A DNA stretch of 56,750 bases. Origin: Candidatus Abzuiibacterium crystallinum (lineage in GTDB: Bacteria; Omnitrophota; Omnitrophia; Omnitrophales; Abzuiibacteriaceae). The stretch covers positions 15,586 to 72,335 of the forward strand of contig PCVY01000040.1 in NCBI GenBank assembly GCA_002787155.1. The letters run 5' to 3'. The notes beneath the pieces were generated by a model, which saw only the letters and a list, made by a program, of their open reading frames with translations, had not been told where the DNA came from and made no database searches. Numbering within the stretch: the stretch's first letter is position 1; each line of letters opens with the position of its first letter. The position numbers were made by a program, and so were the translations under genes. Positions 8,401-15,643 of the stretch are shown piece by piece.

Positions 8401-11400
8401 CGGGACTTTCAAAGGCGGCAAAAGGCGACGCTTCGCCCGGTGCCTCAAGAATAATGGCAAAACGATGTTCAAAGATGCTAAGGTCGCCTACTTGGTTAAC
8501 CATATCGCGCAAATGTGAAAAGTCCTGCTGCAAACGCTCTCTGGTGGTTGAATTCGATAATTGTTGCTTGATCTTTTCTTTATCAATGGTGCCAAAATTC
8601 GGCAGCGACGAAAGGAAGCGGGCTGCAATGTGGTTGGGTGTATCGCTAAACAGTTTTTCAAAATCAACATCAATATTTTCAAGAATGAATATTCTGCCTT
8701 CCTGCATCGCTTTTTTAATAACTTCCTGAGGATCAGGTTCAACTTGTCTGAGTTCTGAATGAGCCGCAGAAGAATTGGGCTTAACTCTTTTAATTTTCTT
8801 TTTTGCTTTCCCCACAGGCTTTACAAGAGTTTGGGGTTGTATCACAGTAGTCAATTCCTCTTCGGGCGTTTCTTCGTTTCCCATGCGTTCGTCCACAACC
8901 ACACTCGTATGAGGAATGCGAATCTGATGTGGCTGATCAGTTGTTTGTCCTAATCTTTTTTGACGCGCTTGGTCAATATTAATTTGTAAACGTTGAAGGG
9001 CCCGGCGCAAGCTTGGATGAATGTGATCTTTTTCTTTTGTTCTTAATTCACTTCGATTGTCATCTCCATTTGGTTGAGCCTCATCTTTCCCGGCAGGCGG
9101 TTTTGATGGATTGGCAAGTACGGCTTCAAGTTCTTTCAGCGTTGAAACGCCGTATTGTTCTTGCACTGTGTGTGCGGCTTTGATCCATAATTGATACATG
9201 GTAAATGCGACATGAAGGCTAAAACGCGTTTCACGGTCTTGAATATTCATTTTTTCCAAAGTGCCGCTGCTAGCAAATATCAAATGTGCTTTACCTGATC
9301 GACGCAGAAAAATCATGCTGATAATACCTTTATTCAACAATACTTCGGCACTGCCTAATATCGAATTAAAAGTTTTCGATAAAGAGGGTTGCTCAAGAAT
9401 TGGAAATTGACTCACCAATTCCTTTCTCAACCGCCTTATATGCCGATCTGCCATTTGCGTTAATTTACCCGTGTTAAAAATATGACGACCTAAAGGAACA
9501 TACTCCTGTAGTAATGCAAATTGACGATCGGGATCCGTGATATGTGCACGGATAGCTCCTCTGATGAAGGCCGCATCGCCGCCCGCGTTCAAGGCTTGAG
9601 CCGCCGATTGGTAAGCCGCTGCAAATTCAGGTGTATCGTGAAATCTTGTTAAGTCAAAATCGCCTGTGCTGGTAAATTCTATTGCGGCTTTAATAAATGC
9701 TCGGACAATAGGTTCGATTTTGAGGTAATGAATGATATCATCAGGTATGATTTCATTTGCAACGCGTTGTGCTTCTTGAAGCACCACTTGAGGAACTTTA
9801 GCATTAAAAGTAGCGATCGTGCGAGGACCGATGTCGGCCCTTAATTTGTCTTTGTTGCTTTCCTTGCTGCCGGTCACCAGATTTCTGATTAATTCTTTCA
9901 CGCCCTCACCGACGGCATGTTTAACGCTTTGTAAATAATCCGGCTCATCGGTAGTTGAATGATCCCAACGATCCATTGGTCCTTTTTCGCCGTCCTCAGG
10001 CAAGCTGGATAACATCTCAACAGCGCCTTTTAATTCATCTGGCAAGGAAAAATTTTCCTCAACCAACGCATCAATGTCTGCTTGAAGCTCTTGAATGAGT
10101 GCTTCTTTTTCTGCCGTGCTTAATCCTTGGGGTTGGGGTGAAGCAGCGGGTTTTTTGTTTGTTGATTCTCTCTCTTGTGCTAATCGGGCTGCTTCCTCTT
10201 CTGTGACCAGAAGGCCTGCATAGCTATCCGCTTCTTGGCCAAAAACTGCTTCGAGAAAAGTTTGCCGCGAAACCTGGTTTGCTATTCCCAAAGGCAAAGC
10301 AACTATTTCAAAATGCACCAAAACACTTTTAAGCGCATCAAGGTCAGAACCGGCAGCAACTTGAGATGGATTTCTGAACAAACCCATCCCTCTGCTTTGA
10401 GCAAGCTGCCTGAAAGCATCCCCCTCTTCTACGATATAAACACGAAGGGTAGGAAATGCCTTGCCCATGATCGTGAGAGGCGTATCGAACACAATGTCAA
10501 AACCATGATTCATCTTAGCCGCGTCTTGAGCAGTATGCACCGCTTTGACTTGATGAGTTCGATAAGCACGGAGAAGCTGGGTCTTGACGGATGCTTCATC
10601 GGGTCCAACGGGCAACAATCCGTAATCGCGAATAAGGCTGAAGCGTTGTTGATGACGGCTCGGCCAAATCAGAAGCCGATGCTGCGCATCTGTCACTTCC
10701 AGCTGTTCTGCCAACTCAATCATTCTTCCTGTGACATCATCTGATGATGCCAGCGCTATATTAAGATCCACATGCTTATCCGATAAAAATTTATCTTTTC
10801 CTGATTTTTTTGCCGCTCGTAACTCGGAACGTCTGAGTCTAACAAAATAAGTTCCCTTGCGGCCGCCTGTTCTGAGTTCAAAATCCAACTCACCCAATGC
10901 TTCGGTTAATTCATCCGTTGAGCGGTGTCTCAAAGAGCGCGGTAAATCACTCACCCGAATTACAGACCTGCTCCCGGCAAATCTTTCCAATTGATCTGTT
11001 TCTACACCGGTCATACGCAGTTCGGATCTTTTGACAAAGTGACGTCCTTTCCGGCCGCCGGAACGCTCTTCGTATCCCAGCTTATCAAGGGCTTGTGTTA
11101 ATTCATCAGAATTGATACGGTGAAATTCAGCAGGTAAATCTATGAGCCTGACGGTTGATTTGCCTGCCAAAAATGCCGCTAATTGATTTTCTTTTTCGGC
11201 CGTCAATCTCAATTCGGCACGATCGCTAATGGAACCGAAGTCTTCAATGTCAATTTTTAAGCGCGAAGCACTGAAATTAATAACTAGAATTTCGTTGGTC
11301 TCGGGGTGATATTCCACGCGATAAGCATTCTTAACGATGCTGGCACCCTCTTTGATTCTTGTTTGACCTGCCACAGGCACACCATCCATGGCAGCATAAA

Positions 11401-14400
11401 TGTTATGCCCAAGTAACTGCCATTCTTTTTGGTCTTTTCTTAAATAGAAAAACTTGCCGTCTTTCACATGGAAACTCGTCCTGGCGACATCAACCAAATT
11501 GACGACCGCTGCGACTGAAAACGGGGCATCGTAAGGAAACTTAACCATTTCATTGGGCCGAAGGTAAAAAGGTTCATCAGCGGGTAATTTTGGGAGCACT
11601 GTAATGGATGAATCATCAACTGCATTTTGTGCCATATCCCAACGAAGAGAAGTAGTCGTTTTGTCCTTGCCTGTACCTCGCCGAACACCCGTGACTTCCA
11701 ACTGCGTACCATTGGTTGATCCAAGATCAGCAAATTTCACATGGTCGCCCATGATTTCAATTTCAAGGTGCCCAGCCTGCAGATAATCGGGCAGGAATTC
11801 TTCTGTATTAATGTCAAATCCCGGCCGCGGATCTTCGCGGTCATAACCGCGGGAAATACGGGTTTTTTTTAAATCTTCAAATAATACCACTTTTTTTGGT
11901 AAACTATTTTCTTCCCAAGAAATAACGATGCGGTTGATACCTTCTGAGTCTTTTTTTTCGCGCTCAATAATAATAGGAATCCCTTCTTCTAAAGTTACAT
12001 CTTCCAATGCTTCCCATGTGCGTTTCAGCCAAACCTCAAGCTGATAATGTTTGGATGATGCATCAACTGCGACCCGCTTCCGGCTTTCATCATTAGCAGG
12101 TTCTTGAGATGGATCCGAACCCAAAGGCACAATTCTAAAAGCAAGCGACCGGGCAAGTGCAAATCGGTGAAGCGTATGAATGGGCACCACATGCGTTTGT
12201 ATGGCTCTGACTTCTTTTGTGTCTTTCGGAATTTGAGGAAATTCTGCTTTTAACATAGCGGGCATTTTCCCGCCGATATTTAAAATGTCCCTGTTTTTCA
12301 GCTTGTCAAAATCTTCGGGTAATTGCGGGTCTTCACGAAGTTCAGAACGAGGCTCACTCGCTTGAGATTCTTCCGAAGAATCGCCCCAACTTCTTAGAAT
12401 ATTAAGAATGACACGAACCAAATCTTCAAAAGAATCATGATATTTCATTGCATCGGGCACAAAAGCTTTAAAAAACTGATGGCTGTCCCGCTCGGTAATA
12501 AATGGTAAAACCTGAAGCACGTAAAAATCACGAAATGGTTGGTAGGTGAGGCGCCCGCGATGCTCCTTGAGCAGCGTTTGGCCCGCACGGATCACTGCCT
12601 CAAGCAAATCAGGCGTTTCGAGTTCAATCATGCGCTCCATGACACTTTTAAGAAACGGGGCTGCTGCCTTTAAAAAATCTTCTTCAGGTTGTTTAAATGA
12701 AATGCCGTTGAACCCGGCTTGCCTGAGGCTTTCTTCAATCGCGTGAATTTGTTCATCCGACATTCGAAGCGCCTTGACCCATGGCAAGGCTTCCAGTGAA
12801 TCCCCTTCCGGAATATTGGTAATCTCAACCTTCCCCGCCAAAAATGCATTCGCCAGCCTGCGGATTTGTTCTGTCGACAAACCCGCTTCCAGCAACTGCT
12901 TTGCGGCTGGTTCAACCGATAATTGATGACTGATCTTTTCTTCGCTTGATCGTAATTCAGATTTAACAGACTGATCAGGCGGATGGGTTGTTTTGATGGT
13001 TTCTGCTGGCGCCGGCAGGTTGCTTGTTTTTAATCCCGTTAACTTACTCATCACGTAAAACACGCCCAACACAGGCATGATAAGCGGAAAAACAATTAAA
13101 CGGGCGCGGCTTCGGTGCCACCAGGGCGATTTCAGCATAAAGCCTGTTTTATGAACCGACCAAGCATAAAAGAGCGCCAAAAGATTTGTCCCGACCGCTT
13201 CTGCTACCACACGATATTGAATAGGCGCCAGCATTTGAACGATAAAGTTTTTGAGGGTTCCCGGAATTCGGGTAATCCAGTAGGATTCAAAATGTTTTTC
13301 TTGAGTCAAGTTGTTCTTCTCTTCCTTGCCGACAATCGCCGCATAAATAAAAGTCCGCCATCGGACAAGTGACATGGCAGAATAAATACGAAGCGAAGCT
13401 ACCACAGCGATCGCAGGCGAAAGATCTAGGCGTACCAGCGCTAAAGCAACTGCGGTCGCGATCATCGTAACATCATATGACCATCGCACTGCGCGATGAT
13501 TGTGCGGCATATCACCATTCGAACTAAAAAGAAGATTTTTAAATCCAAAAGAGGTCAGCACCAATGCAGCTGCACCTAGCCAAACAGAATATTGATAAAT
13601 CGCCAAAAATAAACCCAAGCCTGCGCTTAAAAAAACAACTGTTAAACCATCCTTGTGAATGCGCATCCAATTGGGCTGTTTGCCGTTAAAAAGATCACCG
13701 GCCAAACTGGTTAAGGCTAAAAAGGTGCCGACACCAAAAGTCGGTAAAATTAATTGAGGAAGCGTGGCTGTTTTTGGAATCATCAAATTGACCAAAGTAA
13801 AACCAAACGAGATGATAACACCGCCAAGTAAGCCAGCTACCAAATAAACTTTGGCCAGCTTACCCCACTCCATAGGTTTTGAAGACATCAGGCGACCCAG
13901 AAAATCGGTGATGGCAATCAGCGCAGCATACAAACTAACACTTCGGATAAAATCCAAAAGTGCTGTCGTTTCAATTCTTGAAATTCCTGATCCGTAAAGC
14001 AATCCCACGACAAGCGACAAAACACCATAACCGCCGATAAACCGCGCCCAAAGCGGCAGACGTTTGACGGCCTGTTCCCATCGAGGTAATTCGTCACGAA
14101 GTTCCGAGCGTATATTTGATTTATTTTCCCGAAGAGCTGTTCGGATGTCGGAAGGCAAGAAGCCCTGCTTGGCAAGCAGCGCAATTCTGGAATCAAAAGG
14201 CATTTGTTTTTCAAGCCGGCGCCCAATCAAAACTTCTCTTGAGTAAATAGCTATAAATACAACGAGAAAACCAATGGCGCCGCCTCCAAGCGCAAATGAG
14301 GCAAGTAAAGGGATGCCGGTGACTGATCTCAATTCGGAGCGGGCGTTTAAATTTTCCGGCCCAATTTCATTAGAAGCCGCGTTTGACTGAACATTTTGAT

Positions 14401-14668
14401 TTCTTAATTCGGAATGAGCCGGTAAAAGCGGCGTGGGAAGCAGAATTGGCTTTTCGGTTCTGACTGACTGGCGGCCTTGAAGAAGGCGGCCGACATTTTG
14501 AGATGATTCTGTATTGATTAGTTTCAGTTCGGCTAACTTTGATGCAGCGGGTCGATCAAACGCCGTTTGAAAAGCCTGGGCATCGCTAGAAGCAACGCTG
14601 CTCGTAGAAGTAAACGTGATAAGCGTAATGAAAGCAACGATTCTGGTAAAAGTCGAGAATGGTTTCAT
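5423..14668 (-). CDS. Giant secreted multidomain protein with SELR-motif joints, FHA and asparaginase domains
   Basis: 3,081 residues in one uninterrupted frame. Residues 1-27 look like a signal peptide. A motif [RKH][SA]E[L]R recurs with its S/A at 86, 111, 188, 570, 775, 1151, 1215, 1281, 1873, 1971 and 2869, dividing the chain into dissimilar parts. 111-187 has one TM. 188-569 has about nine or ten TMs (207-543). 570-774 is helical. 775-1150 includes an FHA domain (DLGSTNGT at 981-988). 1151-1214 and 1215-1280 are a duplicated module. 1281-1872 is a long mixed region, and 1873-1970 a basic linker. 1971-2868 contains an L-asparaginase (RTGGTIDMKG at 2173-2182, HGTDTLEETA at 2260-2269, ITGAHAPPD near 2286-2294). 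2869-3081 is an unknown tail. Overall function is unknown; processing into separate products is inferred, not shown. The start ATG at 14668 has only a weak ribosome-binding site. Confidence 0.85.
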   Translation of the reverse strand: MKPFSTFTRIVAFITLITFTSTSSVASSDAQAFQTAFDRPAASKLAELKLINTESSQNVGRLLQGRQSVRTEKPILLPTPLLPAHSELRNQNVQSNAASNEIGPENLNARSELRSVTGIPLLASFALGGGAIGFLVVFIAIYSREVLIGRRLEKQMPFDSRIALLAKQGFLPSDIRTALRENKSNIRSELRDELPRWEQAVKRLPLWARFIGGYGVLSLVVGLLYGSGISRIETTALLDFIRSVSLYAALIAITDFLGRLMSSKPMEWGKLAKVYLVAGLLGGVIISFGFTLVNLMIPKTATLPQLILPTFGVGTFLALTSLAGDLFNGKQPNWMRIHKDGLTVVFLSAGLGLFLAIYQYSVWLGAAALVLTSFGFKNLLFSSNGDMPHNHRAVRWSYDVTMIATAVALALVRLDLSPAIAVVASLRIYSAMSLVRWRTFIYAAIVGKEEKNNLTQEKHFESYWITRIPGTLKNFIVQMLAPIQYRVVAEAVGTNLLALFYAWSVHKTGFMLKSPWWHRSRARLIVFPLIMPVLGVFYVMSKLTGLKTSNLPAPAETIKTTHPPDQSVKSELRSSEEKISHQLSVEPAAKQLLEAGLSTEQIRRLANAFLAGKVEITNIPEGDSLEALPWVKALRMSDEQIHAIEESLRQAGFNGISFKQPEEDFLKAAAPFLKSVMERMIELETPDLLEAVIRAGQTLLKEHRGRLTYQPFRDFYVLQVLPFITERDSHQFFKAFVPDAMKYHDSFEDLVRVILNILRSWGDSSEESQASEPRSELREDPQLPEDFDKLKNRDILNIGGKMPAMLKAEFPQIPKDTKEVRAIQTHVVPIHTLHRFALARSLAFRIVPLGSDPSQEPANDESRKRVAVDASSKHYQLEVWLKRTWEALEDVTLEEGIPIIIEREKKDSEGINRIVISWEENSLPKKVVLFEDLKKTRISRGYDREDPRPGFDINTEEFLPDYLQAGHLEIEIMGDHVKFADLGSTNGTQLEVTGVRRGTGKDKTTTSLRWDMAQNAVDDSSITVLPKLPADEPFYLRPNEMVKFPYDAPFSVAAVVNLVDVARTSFHVKDGKFFYLRKDQKEWQLLGHNIYAAMDGVPVAGQTRIKEGASIVKNAYRVEYHPETNEILVINFSASRLKIDIEDFGSISDRAELRLTAEKENQLAAFLAGKSTVRLIDLPAEFHRINSDELTQALDKLGYEERSGGRKGRHFVKRSELRMTGVETDQLERFAGSRSVIRVSDLPRSLRHRSTDELTEALGELDFELRTGGRKGTYFVRLRRSELRAAKKSGKDKFLSDKHVDLNIALASSDDVTGRMIELAEQLEVTDAQHRLLIWPSRHQQRFSLIRDYGLLPVGPDEASVKTQLLRAYRTHQVKAVHTAQDAAKMNHGFDIVFDTPLTIMGKAFPTLRVYIVEEGDAFRQLAQSRGMGLFRNPSQVAAGSDLDALKSVLVHFEIVALPLGIANQVSRQTFLEAVFGQEADSYAGLLVTEEEAARLAQERESTNKKPAASPQPQGLSTAEKEALIQELQADIDALVEENFSLPDELKGAVEMLSSLPEDGEKGPMDRWDHSTTDEPDYLQSVKHAVGEGVKELIRNLVTGSKESNKDKLRADIGPRTIATFNAKVPQVVLQEAQRVANEIIPDDIIHYLKIEPIVRAFIKAAIEFTSTGDFDLTRFHDTPEFAAAYQSAAQALNAGGDAAFIRGAIRAHITDPDRQFALLQEYVPLGRHIFNTGKLTQMADRHIRRLRKELVSQFPILEQPSLSKTFNSILGSAEVLLNKGIISMIFLRRSGKAHLIFASSGTLEKMNIQDRETRFSLHVAFTMYQLWIKAAHTVQEQYGVSTLKELEAVLANPSKPPAGKDEAQPNGDDNRSELRTKEKDHIHPSLRRALQRLQINIDQARQKRLGQTTDQPHQIRIPHTSVVVDERMGNEETPEEELTTVIQPQTLVKPVGKAKKKIKRVKPNSSAAHSELRQVEPDPQEVIKKAMQEGRIFILENIDVDFEKLFSDTPNHIAARFLSSLPNFGTIDKEKIKQQLSNSTTRERLQQDFSHLRDMVNQVGDLSIFEHRFAIILEAPGEASPFAAFESPVSIRLKGKSIYSMADTIFLGEKLLDFVASFEPMSHTFSVLLEAHHENLIGNSLALHNLETISADERLVGLVGRWSFYSGSFIVRTGGTIDMKGAAGRGVSGAVALLLNQISTSVGGTYQAISKDSSNVNPFDWETVKQSVLDIIRMKDQAALELKRVGFTLQRAGGIVITHGTDTLEETAMVLALELKNKLEIPVIITGAHAPPDVAGSDALPNLAKSVKAALYQDLLPTVYVFEGNRLIPADQVEKVRTSPRDHQSYVETSRDVAATIQDNGTIELNPGYSVRVMHSGGFPEESYGYVEELAADQSTPAKVFEDMRDRLLNVQHSLEPKRAGLVLYGNFSANSNIERIAQIIQSLSDAQIPVWVGSRDAAQKLQGTGAQRIPKELRYQKARTMLSVYLGMGWPVEKINATISQYALTSEAPWTAYETLPANNFEEGKEVLIVFPGILNQVYRDAVNRLLTFSNKKKRELYIYGLGDGNVPLVNKSFQSLLAEYLEKHYPQLYAIYQEQLGIVAQEMADGQNGYANSDQELSLIWNQARILQKVFETASAREAGAVLKNYQMSNPNYIARKIISIASAHVEGAQDAIFAELVRLLNNEFPKGLRTNMPPEWESGQDIGKFQSGLSHAIGQLNTRELALLLKRLGKYWYPVEDEMIRRNQEKIDQLKAEGSWEVSSKSQNTKRPQERTRVSVKKRIPNPDILSRLLIQEVLASAHPVLSDLARAANHGVIVNIRTKVVLGTADISLYELGNMLLGIGAQSDIIEPWETLPFVSRMSETPRAELRHLAAQDQKARESTIRTTDALEPKAKAAFERVQQMILETYPEVTMSSQAFTGYFADGHVLNTIDRTEQTAMKRGFVIESQLTEELGIASRAIVQAANGVYPIVFLVETHAEKNAILEMTADLPHEQVRIYQMTEHVEAFLVEQKVTHVDIAGLNGLDELHANVIARGLEDKNIEVSLKVVKDPAAYLSVWNLTVEMAEGWAVQLQTLKSA

Positions 14669-15059
14669 AGGGTTTCCAAACCTAAAAAAGAATATAAAAT
14701 GATAGCACTCTATTCCTTATATTTCAATATAAATTGTTATAAAAGTTTAATGAAACGAGTTAATTAGTACTTAATAGTTCTATTATAGAGTTTTTTAGAG
14801 TGTGTTTTTCACTTTAAGCGTCGTCTTTACGAGGAGGCGGAAGTTTTGAAAAGTTGGTTTAGCGGCTGAATTTCCTCTCCCCCTAAAATAAGGGGGAAAG
14901 ACAAGGGTAAGGGAGAGAAACCCGCACACGGCGTTAATCCTTGAGATATTTTCAATCAAAATAAAGTCATTTTGAGTTGATTGAGAATTTTGACTAACCT
15001 CTATGAGCCGGTTAAACTTTATCTATATCCATTAACGAGATAAGGAACCTTATCAACCC
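14669..15059. other. Divergent intergenic region with a G/C-run hairpin
   Basis: This 391-base spacer lies between the giant gene (minus) and the receiver gene (plus). 14700-14800 is very AT-rich and is the likely promoter side of the giant gene. TCCCCCT (14878-14884) and AGGGGGA (14891-14897) form a hairpin, followed by a purine-rich GGGTAAGGGAGAGA stretch that looks like a decayed dispersed repeat. TAAGGAA at 15041-15047 is the ribosome-binding site of the next gene. No ORF or RNA gene recognised. Confidence 0.5.
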
Positions 15060-15500
15060 ATGGGAGCCCACACCGGAAGGCTTGGTATGCCTTCTGATTT
15101 AATTAACCGTCATTTAATAAAACGTGATTTCAATCATCGCGTCCTCATTGTCGATGATGACACCTTTTTTCTGAACGAATTCGAAGATCTTTTGAAAGAA
15201 CATGGTTTTATGGTCACACAAGCCGTTGACGGCGAGGCTTGTTTGGATGTGATTGAGCGTAAAACACCCGACCTCATTTTGCTGGATATTGCGATGCCGC
15301 GGATGGACGGTTTTCAAGTCATCAGAAAATTAAGAGCACAAGCGCATATGAAATATATTCCGATTATTGTGATTTCGGGAAAAACCACACCCGATCAAAT
15401 GCCGAGGGATTGCCGCTGTTTGGCTTCGGCTATTTTTGCCAAACCCTTTGATTTCAAAGAATTGCTCGATTGTGTTGCAAAACTACTTCACCTTCCTTAA
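15060..15500 (+). CDS. Stand-alone response-regulator receiver protein
   Basis: 146 residues, essentially one CheY-like receiver domain. The acidic pocket is the DDD in VLIVDDDTFF, the phospho-acceptor Asp is in LILLDIAMPRMDGF, the conserved Ser is in VISGKT, and the Lys is in FAKPF. No output domain follows. TAAGGAA precedes the ATG at 15060; an internal ATG at 15087 is also possible. It lies 143 bases upstream of a diguanylate cyclase on the same strand, so a role in controlling c-di-GMP synthesis is plausible but unproven. Confidence 0.85.
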   Translation: MGAHTGRLGMPSDLINRHLIKRDFNHRVLIVDDDTFFLNEFEDLLKEHGFMVTQAVDGEACLDVIERKTPDLILLDIAMPRMDGFQVIRKLRAQAHMKYIPIIVISGKTTPDQMPRDCRCLASAIFAKPFDFKELLDCVAKLLHLP

Positions 15501-15643
15501 CCATTGGCTGAGGCCATCAACTTAGCACCTTTTTATCATAAGGAGTCAAAATAACTGATGGTAGGCTTGCATTTCCTAAATGAAGGGTGTTATTTTTTAA
15601 TGGGCAGGTTTGCTGCTCAAATGAATGAGGAGAGCGAATAGAA

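Noticed and set aside
10235..10744. A 169-codon open frame on the plus strand inside the giant gene.
   Set aside because: It lies wholly antisense to a long continuous coding frame, has no ribosome-binding site or recognisable domain, and reads as a shadow of the giant gene.
14878..14897. G/C-run hairpin as a terminator of the giant or receiver gene.
   Set aside because: It lies upstream of both divergent genes, not after either, and lacks a T-run; it looks like a decayed dispersed repeat.
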